NCBI GenBank assembly: GCA_964405335.1
Contig: CAYONP010000019.1
Span: 8,259-72,258 of the forward strand
From: CAYONP01 sp964405335
GTDB taxonomy: Bacteria; Armatimonadota; UBA10988
Direction: 5' to 3'
Length of the DNA: 64,000 bases
Position numbers and translations under genes: made by a program. Of this stretch, positions 1-8,364 are shown in pieces. Within the stretch, counting starts at the first letter, position 1. Each line of letters opens with the position of its first letter. The notes beneath the pieces are model-generated. The model did no database searches. It saw only the letters and a list, made by a program, of their open reading frames with translations, and was not told the origin of the DNA.

Positions 1-561
1 GCGGCACTGCTGGCGCTCTGCGCGCCACTGATGCTGCTCATCGCCCTGTTGATCGCCCTCGACTCGCCGGGACCGGTGATCTTCTGGCAGATGCGCCAGG
101 GCCGGCACGGCAAGCCGTTCCGCATGGCCAAGTTCCGCACCATGGTGGCCGACGCCGAACAGCGCCTGGCCGACCTGCGCCACGGCGCCGGGCTGGCCGG
201 GCCGGTGTTCAAACTGCGCCGCGACCCGCGCGTGACTCGCGCCGGCCGCCTGCTCCGCCGCACCAGCCTGGACGAACTGCCACAGCTCTGGAACGTGCTC
301 CGCGGCGAGATGAGCCTGGTCGGCCCGCGGCCGCTGCCGCTCGACCAGGTCGACGGCCACGACCAGCGGTTCGCCCGCCGCACCGAGGTGCAGCCCGGCC
401 TGACCGGACTCTGGCAGGTCAGCGGCCGGGTGATGCACGTCGACTACGACAAGTGGCTGGCGATGGACCTGGAGTACGTCGAGCGGCGCTCGCTCCGGCT
501 CGACCTGGTGATCCTGGCCAAAACCCTGCCGGCGATGTGTCACGGCAACGGGGCCTACTGA
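1..561 (+). CDS. Polyprenyl-phosphate sugar phosphotransferase, 3' part
   Basis: This is the C-terminal 186 residues of a bacterial sugar transferase of the WbaP/WcaJ/PssY type, cut by the window edge and open at its 5' end. Such enzymes move a sugar-1-phosphate from a nucleotide sugar onto undecaprenyl phosphate at the inner membrane and so start exopolysaccharide or O-antigen synthesis. Family hallmarks are visible: KFRTM near residue 44, the SLDELPQLWN block near residue 87, GEMSLVGPRP near 103 and PGLTGLWQVSGR near 132. The first visible residues are hydrophobic and fit the end of the membrane helix that precedes the catalytic domain. It converges on hisA with a 7 nt overlap. The SLBB export protein at 2040-5714 fits the same polysaccharide pathway. 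Confidence 0.93.
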   Translation, partial: AALLALCAPLMLLIALLIALDSPGPVIFWQMRQGRHGKPFRMAKFRTMVADAEQRLADLRHGAGLAGPVFKLRRDPRVTRAGRLLRRTSLDELPQLWNVLRGEMSLVGPRPLPLDQVDGHDQRFARRTEVQPGLTGLWQVSGRVMHVDYDKWLAMDLEYVERRSLRLDLVILAKTLPAMCHGNGAY

Positions 562-1265
562 ACCGCCGCCACGGCCGCGGCCAGGTCGACTGTGCCCTCG
601 TACAGCGCCCGACCGATGATCAGGCCCTCGACGCCGACCTCGGCGACCGCCCGTACGTCGTCCAGCGTGGTCACGCCGCCCGATGCGATCAGCGGGATGC
701 TCAACGCCGCGGCCAGGCGGCGCAGGGCGGGCAGGTTGGGGCCGGCCAGCGCGCCGTCGGAGTGGACGTCGGTGAAGATGATCCGGCGCGCGCCGGCCGC
801 CTCGATCTCGCGCCCGAACGCGACCGCGTCGAGGTCGGTCGCCTCGGACCAACCCTGCACCGCGACCCGGCCGTCGCGCGCGCCGACGTCGATCACGACC
901 TGCTCGCCGAGCCGCCGCATCGCCGCCTCGGCGAACGGCCGGTCGCGCACCGCGCTGGTGCCCAGAATGACCCGCGCCACGCCGGCCGCGAGGTACCGGT
1001 TGATCGCCGCCATCGAGCGGATCCCGCCGCCGACCTGGACGCGCACGCCGGCGCCCGCGATGGCCTCCACCGCGGACCAGTTGCGCGGTTCGCCGGCGAA
1101 GCTGCCGTCGAGGTCGACGACGTGGATCCAGTCGGCGCCGGCTTCGGCCCAGCGTCGGGCGAAGGCCGCGGGATCGTCGCCGTAGACGGTCTTGTGGGCC
1201 AGCTCGCCGCGGCGCAGGCGCACCACCTGTCCGCAGGACAGGTCGATCGCGGGGTAGATGGTCAC
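555..1265 (-). CDS. hisA: HisA, ProFAR isomerase
   Basis: This is the 236-residue phosphoribosylformimino-5-aminoimidazole carboxamide ribotide isomerase of histidine biosynthesis, a TIM barrel. The N-terminal TIYPAIDL block holds the first catalytic Asp and FTDVHSDGAL holds the second. The phosphate-binding GGGIRS and ASGGV motifs are both present. The GTG start was chosen because it opens directly before TIYPAIDL; the open frame runs further upstream but only through residues antisense-like in composition. The GTG overlaps the TGA of the upstream isomerase-like gene (GTGA), so translation is probably coupled. No other his gene is in the window, so hisA has left a canonical his operon or the operon is split in this genome. 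Confidence 0.95.
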   Translation of the reverse strand: MTIYPAIDLSCGQVVRLRRGELAHKTVYGDDPAAFARRWAEAGADWIHVVDLDGSFAGEPRNWSAVEAIAGAGVRVQVGGGIRSMAAINRYLAAGVARVILGTSAVRDRPFAEAAMRRLGEQVVIDVGARDGRVAVQGWSEATDLDAVAFGREIEAAGARRIIFTDVHSDGALAGPNLPALRRLAAALSIPLIASGGVTTLDDVRAVAEVGVEGLIIGRALYEGTVDLAAAVAAVQ

Positions 1266-2026
1266 GTCGGCTGCAGCGCCTGCCAGAGCGCGCGGTAGTA
1301 GCGCATCAGGCGCAGCGGATCGGCCGACTCGGGAATCTCGGCCAGCGTCGCGCCGGCGTAGCCCGAGTCGCGCAGCAGGCGGAACAGCTCGCGCCAGGGA
1401 TAGTCCGACCAGAGCTCGGTGATGTGGCACGAGTTGATCCGCTCGGCCACCAGGCCGAACGTCGAGGCGATTCTGCCGTCGATCACCTCCTGCGCGTTGT
1501 GGTTCGAGTTCCAGCAGACGCCGACGTGGGGATGCGGGGCGACGTCCATCATTTGCCGGATTAGCTTCGGATCGTGCGTGCCGCGGCCGTGGACTTCGAG
1601 GTAGAGGCTCACGCCGGCCGCCTGGGCGTGCGGCCCGAGCTCGCCGAGCGCGGCGCCGATCTGGTGGCAGGTCTGCGCCGGTTCGACGCCGTCGTGGAGG
1701 TTGTTCGGCCGCACCTTGACGCCGCGGGCGCCGACCTCATGGGCCAGCTCGAGCCACCGCCGCGCCTCGTCGATCTGCGCCTGCAGCCGGCCCTGCTCGG
1801 GGCTGTCGAACTCACACGTGGTGCCCAGGCCCCAGAGCACCACGGGGCTGTCGGCGAAGCGGGCCTTGACCTCGGCCCGCTCGGCCGGGCCGAGCGACAG
1901 CTCGACGCCGTGCGCATGCGTGGTGCGCAGTTCGACCGCGCCGAAGCCGGTTTTGGCGCAGTTCTCGAGCAGCTCGGGCAGGGTCATGTCCTTGCCCAGG
2001 TTGTAGGTCACCAGTCCGAGAATCAT
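1262..2026 (-). CDS. Sugar phosphate isomerase/epimerase-like TIM barrel
   Basis: This 254-residue protein belongs to the xylose-isomerase-like / AP-endonuclease-2 TIM-barrel superfamily. Likely metal-binding positions are the Glu in AVELRTTHAHG, the Glu and His in YLEVHGRGTHD, the Asn/His in CWNSNHN and the His in SCHITEL. Members isomerise or epimerise small sugars or polyols, and the substrate cannot be read from sequence. It begins 13 nt after the SLBB export gene and overlaps hisA, so the three genes probably form one transcript. A role in sugar-precursor or oligosaccharide catabolism is inferred from family and context only. Confidence 0.8.
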   Translation of the reverse strand: MILGLVTYNLGKDMTLPELLENCAKTGFGAVELRTTHAHGVELSLGPAERAEVKARFADSPVVLWGLGTTCEFDSPEQGRLQAQIDEARRWLELAHEVGARGVKVRPNNLHDGVEPAQTCHQIGAALGELGPHAQAAGVSLYLEVHGRGTHDPKLIRQMMDVAPHPHVGVCWNSNHNAQEVIDGRIASTFGLVAERINSCHITELWSDYPWRELFRLLRDSGYAGATLAEIPESADPLRLMRYYRALWQALQPT

Positions 2027-2039
2027 GGCTCGCCCCGAT

Positions 2040-5000
2040 CTAGAACGTGTTGCCGATGGCGATGATGGTCGTCGCCAGGGCGCCGACCACCTGCGCCACC
2101 GCCTGAATCGTCCGCAGCGGATCGGTCTCGCGCGGCAGGTTGATCATCCGCGGCGGGACCAGAATCAGGTCGCCGCGCCGGATGCGGTCGTTCGGCCGGT
2201 AGACGTCGACCGTGCCGTCGGCGTGTAGCACGCGGGTCTCGCGCACGTCGGCGTCGTTGGTGAAGTCACCGGCCAGTCGCACATAGTCGCGCAGCGTCCG
2301 ACCCTCGGCATAGGGATAGCCCTGGCTGACCGCCACCTCGCCCATGACGGTGATCATCTCGGGTACGCGGTGGACCAGCAGCACGTCGTTCGGCCGCAGT
2401 TCCAGGTCGGTCTCGCCGGCGAGGATGGCGGCCAGGTCGATCTGGATGCGGATGTACTCGGGCAGGAAGCGCTCGACGCGGCGGATGTTGCCCGGCTCGG
2501 TCGTCTCGCCAACCGTCTCGGTCGGCGTCTCCATGCGCTGGAGCAGTTCCTCGATGTCCTCTTCGATCTGGGTCAGGTCGCGCCGCTGCGAGAGCAGCTC
2601 GGCCAGCGGGCTGCGTACCGCGCCGATGGGCAGGTCGCGGCGCACCTGGGGCAACTGCTCGACCCGCGCATTGCCCTGCCGGGCCAGCACATAGCCGATG
2701 TTGTCGCGCTCGTTGCGCTGCACGAAGTACTCCCACACCTCCGAGGCGAACAGCGCCTGCTCGGGCGGGATCACCTCCTCGACCCGGCGGAGCAGCATGG
2801 CGCCTTCGGCAAAGGCGTTCTCGGTCACCCCGCCGACGCGCTCGAGCAGCATCTCGCGCAGGCTCTCGCCGTCGCCGCGCAGCGCGAACTGCCCCTGCGT
2901 GTGCACCGCGCCGCGAATGAGCACATGCTCCGGCGCGTGCAGGTAAGCACCGAGTGTGTTCAGATAGGCGCTGTCGCCGTCCTGCAAGACCAGGTTGGCC
3001 GTCTCGTCGCCAGCCATCACCGCCCGCAGGTCGACCGGGATGACATCGGCCGACAGGCCCCGCGCGCGGGCCAGCTCGCAGGTCATCATGCCGATGCCGA
3101 GGGTCGGTCCGCCGGCCATCCAGATCAGGTCGCGCAGCGTCATGCCCTCGGTCCGCGGGTACTGGCCCGGGTTCTGAACGGTGCCGCGGATCTCGACCGT
3201 CGCCTCGAGGTGCACCGCCTCGTCGAGCCGCAGGACGGTGAGCTGGTCGCCGTCCTCGAGCGGCAGGTTGAGCGGGCCGTCGAGGTCGATCCAGAGCACC
3301 ACGCCCTGGCCGTTGGGCGTCCGGCGCCAGAGCGAAGCCCGCTCACGATAGGCTTCGGGAGTCGCTCCGCCGGCGCGGACCATCAGCTCCTCGATCGTCA
3401 TGCCGATGGTCAGGTCCATCGCGCCGGGCCGATAGACCGCGCCGTCGACCCGCACCTGCGGAGTGTTGACCACCGCCTGGGCCGGCAGGATCTCGAGCAC
3501 GTCGCCGGGCTGCAGCACCAGGTTGTGCTCGGGGTCCAGGTCGCTGGCCCGCAGCAGATTGACCGCGATGCTGCGCACCCGCCCGTCATCGTCGATCCGC
3601 CGCAGATAGGCATGATGCAGATCGGCGCCGGTCTGCACGCCCCGCGCATCGTCGAGCAGGTCGGCGACGGTCATGCCCTCATACAGCGGCTTCCAGCCCG
3701 GTTGGTTGACCATGCCGGTGATCGAGACGATCGGCTCGCCCGGCGTGCCGATCAGATCGGCGCTCGCGACCTCGAGCAGGTCGTCGGCGGCGAGCAGCAG
3801 GTTGTGCGCCGGGTCGCCCTGCATCGCCGCGCCGAGGTCGACGGTCAGTCGCTCGGTCTGGCCGGTGCCCGGCACCAGGCGTTGCAGCCGCGCCCGCGAC
3901 CGCGCTCGCGGCAGCGTGCCGCCGGCCAGCTCGAGCAGGTCGGCCACCCTCATGCCGGTCGACAGCGGGAAGCTGGCGGGCTGGCGGACCAGCCCCTCGA
4001 TGCGCACCAGCGGCGCGCCGCCGAGCTCGTGCACAAACGCAACGCGGAGCTGGTCGCCGTTCTGCAGCAGCGGATTGGGCTCGGGCTGCCCGCCGCCCGG
4101 CACGGCGGAGAGGTCGATCCGGATATCCTCCGGCCGCCCGCTGGCCATGCTGGTCAACACGGCGCCGGTCATCGCCGCGCCGGGCGCCAGGCCGCCGGCG
4201 CGGAGAATCAGCTCGTTGACCGTGAACCGCCCGGCGGTCTGATAGGTGTCCGGGTAGTTCACCGCCCCAAACACGGCGACGGTGATGGGTGGGCGGTCGA
4301 GTAACCGGGTGATGGTGACCACGTCGCCCGGCTGCAGGGGCACGTTGGCCGCGTCGCCGCCGGCAATCAGGTCGGCAATCACAAAGCTGATTGCCTCGCG
4401 TCCGCCGTCGGGCTGCAGGCGGTTGATCTGCCCGGTCGGTGCGTAGCCGACACCACTCACGCCCTGCGCCAGGGCCACCAGCTCGCCGAGTGTGATGCCC
4501 TCACGCCAGCCGTAGGTGCCCCGCCGGTTGACCGCGCCCTCGATCACCAGTTGGCGGTTCGGCGAGCCGAGCAACTGCACCTCAATCTGGTCGCCGTGGC
4601 GCAGCGGCTCCACCGTCGCGAGCCGCTCGTCGCCGGCCATCACCGCGCCGACCGGGATGTCGATCAGCACCTCCTGCACATAGTCCTCAACGCGGACCAC
4701 CTGCAGACCGGTCGCGCGGGGTAGCACGCCGCCGGCGAGCGCGAGCGCCTCGGCAACGCTCTGTTCGTCGACCAGCTCATAGCGCGCCTGTCGAACCACG
4801 CCGCCGCCGACCGCGACCAGCCTCCGGGCGACGAAGACGTGGATCGAGTCACCGTCGCGCAGCACCTCGTCGACGCCCGGTTCACCTTCGAGCAGGGACG
4901 GGTAGAGGTCGATGGCCCGATCGACTCCGCCGCGGACCAGGCGAACCGTGCGGAGCGAGGCGCTCGCGCGCGGCCCGCCGGCGGCCGCCAGGGCGTCCAT

Positions 5001-5714
5001 CAAGGTCGCGAAGCCACTCAAGGTGAGCGTCGAGTTGCCCCGCCGCACCTCGCCGGTCACCTTTACCCGGATCGAGTGCAGTCCGGCCAGCGAGACCAGC
5101 ACGCGCGCGGCCCGGGGCCCGCGACGCTGCACCTCGCGGGTGAGCAGCTCCTTCAGCTCGCCGTAGCTGAGCCCGCTGACCGCCACCGGGTCGACCGGTC
5201 CGAAGCCAATCCGGCCGTCGCTCTGCACCTGCGCCTCGACGGTCACCGGATCGACCAGGTCGTTCCAGTAGGTGACGCTGAACCGGTCGCCCGGCTGCAC
5301 GCGATACGACGGCGGCGGCTCGGCGATGCTATGCGGCGGCAGCAGCGACTGGGTGTACCGGTCGATCGCCTGTTGGCGGAAGATCGCCTGGCCGAACAGC
5401 GGTAGCTCCCGAGCCGCCTCGGCCTCGATTTCGTCGAGCAGCGCGGTCAGTTCGGCACTGACCGTGGTCACCTGCGGCCGAGGTGGGTAGAACTCGCGCG
5501 CGGCGGGGAACCGCACGGCCGGCTCCTCCGGCTCGTCGGCCTCGCTCAGGGGCGGCCGCTGCACCGGCTGTTCGTCCGTCTCCAGCTCCGGCCGGGTCGG
5601 CGGGTCGGATGGCGCGAAGCCTGGCCGCTCGCGCGGTTCGCCGCCGATCTGCGCGGCCGAGGGCAGGAGGAGGAAGAGGGCCACGGCGACCAGGCGGAGC
5701 GGCCGTGCCAGCAT
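2040..5714 (-). CDS. Multi-SLBB polysaccharide export protein
   Basis: This 1,224-residue secreted protein is of the Wza/outer-membrane polysaccharide export class. A hydrophobic signal segment lies at about residues 7-22, followed by an acidic Pro/Glu-rich linker to residue 80. A polysaccharide-export (PES) domain spans roughly residues 137-230 and includes YRVQPGDRFSVTYW. After it come about ten SLBB-type repeats, each built as (V/I)xGxV followed some 15-20 residues later by a xLLxxAGG-type turn; ordinary Wza proteins carry about two. The C-terminus ends in a hydrophobic helix that could sit in the outer membrane. The ATG at 5714 was chosen because GGGAG lies 6 nt upstream and it starts the signal peptide; the longer frame runs into tRNA-Thr. 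The neighbouring sugar transferase supports a role in exopolysaccharide export. Confidence 0.9.
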   Translation of the reverse strand: MLARPLRLVAVALFLLLPSAAQIGGEPRERPGFAPSDPPTRPELETDEQPVQRPPLSEADEPEEPAVRFPAAREFYPPRPQVTTVSAELTALLDEIEAEAARELPLFGQAIFRQQAIDRYTQSLLPPHSIAEPPPSYRVQPGDRFSVTYWNDLVDPVTVEAQVQSDGRIGFGPVDPVAVSGLSYGELKELLTREVQRRGPRAARVLVSLAGLHSIRVKVTGEVRRGNSTLTLSGFATLMDALAAAGGPRASASLRTVRLVRGGVDRAIDLYPSLLEGEPGVDEVLRDGDSIHVFVARRLVAVGGGVVRQARYELVDEQSVAEALALAGGVLPRATGLQVVRVEDYVQEVLIDIPVGAVMAGDERLATVEPLRHGDQIEVQLLGSPNRQLVIEGAVNRRGTYGWREGITLGELVALAQGVSGVGYAPTGQINRLQPDGGREAISFVIADLIAGGDAANVPLQPGDVVTITRLLDRPPITVAVFGAVNYPDTYQTAGRFTVNELILRAGGLAPGAAMTGAVLTSMASGRPEDIRIDLSAVPGGGQPEPNPLLQNGDQLRVAFVHELGGAPLVRIEGLVRQPASFPLSTGMRVADLLELAGGTLPRARSRARLQRLVPGTGQTERLTVDLGAAMQGDPAHNLLLAADDLLEVASADLIGTPGEPIVSITGMVNQPGWKPLYEGMTVADLLDDARGVQTGADLHHAYLRRIDDDGRVRSIAVNLLRASDLDPEHNLVLQPGDVLEILPAQAVVNTPQVRVDGAVYRPGAMDLTIGMTIEELMVRAGGATPEAYRERASLWRRTPNGQGVVLWIDLDGPLNLPLEDGDQLTVLRLDEAVHLEATVEIRGTVQNPGQYPRTEGMTLRDLIWMAGGPTLGIGMMTCELARARGLSADVIPVDLRAVMAGDETANLVLQDGDSAYLNTLGAYLHAPEHVLIRGAVHTQGQFALRGDGESLREMLLERVGGVTENAFAEGAMLLRRVEEVIPPEQALFASEVWEYFVQRNERDNIGYVLARQGNARVEQLPQVRRDLPIGAVRSPLAELLSQRRDLTQIEEDIEELLQRMETPTETVGETTEPGNIRRVERFLPEYIRIQIDLAAILAGETDLELRPNDVLLVHRVPEMITVMGEVAVSQGYPYAEGRTLRDYVRLAGDFTNDADVRETRVLHADGTVDVYRPNDRIRRGDLILVPPRMINLPRETDPLRTIQAVAQVVGALATTIIAIGNTF

Positions 5715-5772
5715 GGGCAACTCCCTTCGCGGCCGCCACGGCGTGGGCGCTGCCGGCGGCGTCACGCGCGAA

Positions 5773-5844
5773 GCCAACGGTCGGATTCGAACCGACGACC
5801 TGCGCATTACGAGTGCGCTGCTCTACCAACTGAGCTACGTTGGC
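5773..5844 (-). tRNA. tRNA-Thr (CGU anticodon)
   Basis: A 72 nt cloverleaf reads on the minus strand. It has a 7 bp acceptor stem (GCCAACG/CGTTGGC), a 4 bp D stem (GCTC/GAGC), a 5 bp anticodon stem (GCGCA/TGCGC) with loop CTCGTAA, and a 5 bp T stem (GTCGG/CCGAC) with the TTCGAAT loop. The anticodon is CGT, which reads ACG threonine codons. The 3' CCA is not encoded and would be added after transcription. A consensus promoter lies immediately upstream. The SLBB gene starts 58 nt downstream on the same strand with no obvious terminator between, so a tRNA-mRNA transcript is possible. Confidence 0.97.
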
Positions 5845-5854
5845 AACGCCGCCC

Positions 5855-5883
5855 AATCTACCTCCTCGACCCGCGGATGTCAA
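5855..5883 (-). promoter_or_regulatory. Sigma-70-type promoter of tRNA-Thr
   Basis: The minus strand reads TTGACA (5883-5878), a 17 nt spacer and TAGATT (5860-5855). The predicted start of transcription is a few nucleotides before the tRNA 5' end at 5844, which is the expected geometry for a tRNA promoter. The -35 box is a perfect consensus match and the -10 box matches 4 of 6. It may also serve the SLBB-isomerase-hisA genes downstream. Confidence 0.75.
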
Positions 5884-5937
5884 CGGAGGAACCGCCCCCG
5901 CCGGCCGCCAAACCGCGGTCTGAACAGGAGTCTCGCC

Positions 5938-6942
5938 ATGCGCGCAGTGGTCGTGGGTCTCGGTGGGCGGTCGGGCATCTGGGTCGAGACCTGCCGCAAG
6001 GTGCCCGGCGTCGAGCTGGTCGGCTGCGTCGAGCCGGTCGAGGCCGTCCGAAACGCCAAGACCGAACACTACGGTCTCGACGCGGCTCGGGTGTTCGGCA
6101 CCCTCGCCGACGCCGTCGACGCCGTCGCGCCCGACTTCATCGTCGATGTCACGCCGCCCCGGGCGCATGAGTCGGTCGCGCGGCAGGCCTTCGAGGCCGG
6201 GCTCCACGTCCTCGGCGAGAAGCCGCTGAGCGACGACTTCGCCGCCGCCCAGCGGATCGTCGCCGCGGCGCAGGCGGCCGGCGTGACCCACATGATCACC
6301 CAGAACTACCGCTTCGCTGCGCCGCCGCGCACGCTGCAGCGGCTGGTGGCCGAGGGCGCGGTCGGTACCGTCGGCGAGGCGCTGGTGACCTTCTTCATGC
6401 CCTGGGCCGACCTGCCCGGCAGCCACTACGTCACGCAGCCCTACATGCACCTGACCGACATGGGCATCCACCATTTCGACCTCATCCGCTGCGTCCTCGG
6501 CGTGGTGCCCAAGCGGGTGCTCTGCACCACCTGGAACGAACCCTGGGGCTGGCACGCCGGCGACGCTTCGCACGTCTTCTGCGCCGAGTGCGAGTGCGGT
6601 GTGCGGATCACCCACGTCGCCTGCGGCTGTTCGGTCGGCAAACGCACCAGTTGGAACGGAGAGTGGCAGATCGAAGGCTCGGCCGGCAGTCTGACGCTGG
6701 AAGACAACCATGTCTTCATCACCCACCAGCACCGCACCGACCAGCCGCGACGCGACGAGATCCCGCTCGACGACGTAGCCAGCGGGACCGAGGCGGTGAT
6801 GGCCGAGTTCGTCACCGCCATCGCCGAGGGCCGCCCGCCCGAGTGCCACAGCGCCGACAACCTGCACTCGCTGGCGATGGTCTTCGCCGGCATCGAGAGC
6901 GCCAAGACCGGCCGGTGGGTCGAGCTCGGTGAGCTTGGTTGA
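5938..6942 (+). CDS. Gfo/Idh/MocA-family oxidoreductase
   Basis: This 334-residue protein is an NAD(P)-dependent oxidoreductase of the glucose-fructose oxidoreductase / inositol dehydrogenase family. A Rossmann nucleotide-binding turn (VGLGGRSG) lies at residues 6-13. The family GEKP signature is at residues 93-96, with Lys95 the expected catalytic/binding residue. The substrate domain carries the DMGIHHFDL segment, whose His fits the usual catalytic position. The ATG at 5938 has GGAG (AACAGGAG) about 7 nt upstream; the longer open frame reads through the tRNA antisense and is not credible. The substrate is unknown but likely a sugar or cyclitol. It stands alone and converges on the leucine-rich-repeat gene. 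A second, dissimilar family member lies at 55135-56187. Confidence 0.9.
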   Translation: MRAVVVGLGGRSGIWVETCRKVPGVELVGCVEPVEAVRNAKTEHYGLDAARVFGTLADAVDAVAPDFIVDVTPPRAHESVARQAFEAGLHVLGEKPLSDDFAAAQRIVAAAQAAGVTHMITQNYRFAAPPRTLQRLVAEGAVGTVGEALVTFFMPWADLPGSHYVTQPYMHLTDMGIHHFDLIRCVLGVVPKRVLCTTWNEPWGWHAGDASHVFCAECECGVRITHVACGCSVGKRTSWNGEWQIEGSAGSLTLEDNHVFITHQHRTDQPRRDEIPLDDVASGTEAVMAEFVTAIAEGRPPECHSADNLHSLAMVFAGIESAKTGRWVELGELG

Positions 6943-6964
6943 CGGTGCCGGCAGACCCAGGCGG

Positions 6965-8014
6965 CTACCTGAGCATCGCGTGATACCCGGGCAGGTTGTC
7001 GCGGCGCCGGATGGTGCACTCCGGCAGCCGGTCCTGTAGCGAGGCGACGCCTTCGGCCGTCACGCTGGTGCCGGCCAACCATAGTCGTCGGAGTTGGGCC
7101 AGGCCGGCCAGGTGGTCCAGGCCGGCATCCGTGACCTCGGTCCCACCCAGCCACAACACGCGTAGCCGGCTCAGCCCGGCGAGGTGAACCAGGCCGGCAT
7201 CGGTGACCGAGCCGGTGCGAAGGCCGTCGCGGCGATGTGGGCCGAGGGGTAGGCTGGTCCAGCCGGCGCCGCTGAGGCCGAGCTCGGTCAGGTCGCTCAG
7301 GCCGGCGAGGTCGACCAGGCCGGTGTCGGTGACCCCGGTGCCGACCAGCCAGAGCAGTCGCAGGTTGGCCAGGCTGCCCAGGTCGAGCATGCCCTCGTCG
7401 GTCACGGCGGTGCCACCCAGGTCGAGTCCAGTCAGGTTGGTTGCGCCGGCGAGATGCGCCAGGCCGGCGTCGGTCACGCCGGTACACAGCGTCAAGCGCA
7501 GCTCGCGCAAGCGAGGCAGGCCGGCAAGGAGTGCCAAAGAGGAATCTGTCGTCTCGGTCCGGCTGAGCAGGATGGACTGCAGCCACGGCAGGCGCGCCAG
7601 GTGCACCAGACCGTCGTCCGTAACGTTGGTGGAGCTGAGGTCCAGCCGAGTGAGGTTGACCGCGGCGAAGTCGTCCACAAGCCGGGCCAGCTCGGCGTTG
7701 CCGATGGTCGTTGCCGGATTGAACACGACCGTAGTTCCGTCGGCAAGCAGGCCCGGATCGGCACGTTCGAGCGACAGCTCCTCACCCGGCTCGAGCTCGA
7801 TCTCGCCCGGTGTGCGGCAGCGGTACTCCCAATCGGCGTCTGGGTCCCCGGCAGTCCGGGTCTGGGCGATCAGGGTCAACCCGGTCCGGGCCAAGACCGC
7901 CGGCGGCGTGCCGGGCGCCTGTCGACCCTCCGGCGCGCCAGCGGCGTGACCGCCACCCCGCCCGGCGATGACGATGGCCGCGCACAAGGCGGCCCAGATC
8001 CAGCACTGGTTCAT
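6965..8014 (-). CDS. Secreted leucine-rich-repeat protein
   Basis: This 349-residue protein starts with a hydrophobic signal segment (about residues 5-19). About 110 residues without recognised motifs follow, then a run of roughly nine leucine-rich repeats. Each repeat has the form LxxLxLxxTxVTDAGLxxLAGL and resembles the ribonuclease-inhibitor/cysteine-containing-like LRRs common in environmental bacteria. One repeat is interrupted by a non-repeat stretch (WTSLPLGPHRRDGLRTGS) that looks like a partial duplication or insertion. The ATG at 8014 has an excellent GGAGGTGA ribosome-binding site and starts the signal peptide, so it was preferred over the longer frame from 8080. The function is unknown; LRRs usually bind proteins. 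It is divergent from the stalk-domain gene at 8365. Confidence 0.85.
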   Translation of the reverse strand: MNQCWIWAALCAAIVIAGRGGGHAAGAPEGRQAPGTPPAVLARTGLTLIAQTRTAGDPDADWEYRCRTPGEIELEPGEELSLERADPGLLADGTTVVFNPATTIGNAELARLVDDFAAVNLTRLDLSSTNVTDDGLVHLARLPWLQSILLSRTETTDSSLALLAGLPRLRELRLTLCTGVTDAGLAHLAGATNLTGLDLGGTAVTDEGMLDLGSLANLRLLWLVGTGVTDTGLVDLAGLSDLTELGLSGAGWTSLPLGPHRRDGLRTGSVTDAGLVHLAGLSRLRVLWLGGTEVTDAGLDHLAGLAQLRRLWLAGTSVTAEGVASLQDRLPECTIRRRDNLPGYHAMLR

Positions 8015-8116
8015 CCGCTTCACCTCCGCATCCGCCACTGCGCCGCCAGTTGAGTACCCAACCGGAGCGCTGGAGTTCACCGGTCGCCGACGGAACCATC
8101 AAACGAGGTCAGCCCA

Positions 8117-8258
8117 GGGTCAGGTCCCTTTCTCTCGGTCTGTTACGTTCACGGCACGATCGCGTCATCAGTTGAGGGGTCAGGTCTCCGAATCATTCGC
8201 CGTGTTTCATATCTGGCGTGGAATCGTCAACGACAGGTTGATTCCGGGACCTGACCCC
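8117..8258. repeat. GGGGTCAGGTC inverted-repeat element, copy A plus half copy
   Basis: An 83 nt element at 8176-8258 has mirror-image ends: GGGGTCAGGTCTC on the left and GGGACCTGACCCC on the right. A further lone end (GGGTCAGGTCCC) lies at 8117-8128, in the same direction as the left end, suggesting a decayed or nested second unit. The same structure recurs at 9510-9592 and 55046-55127, with conserved ends and diverged interiors. It fills the ~350 nt gap between the divergent genes that start at 8014 and 8365; apart from it and the ribosome-binding sites I see nothing else there. The structure resembles REP/BIME-type elements moved by Y1 (RAYT) transposases, which is inference. Confidence 0.8.
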
Positions 8259-8364
8259 GGGCAGGCCGAGTTGCCCTTGCGGACCGGTAGCCGCAGACTG
8301 ATCGGGCGCCCGGCCGGCTATGTCGGACCGGTGCGCCGAGCCGTACGCCGCCCAGGAGGTGCCG

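Noticed and set aside
2370..4304. Long plus-strand open frame opposite the SLBB export gene
   Set aside because: It is antisense to a strongly supported gene, rich in His, Arg, Gln and Ala from codon mirroring, and has no ribosome-binding site or recognisable motif.
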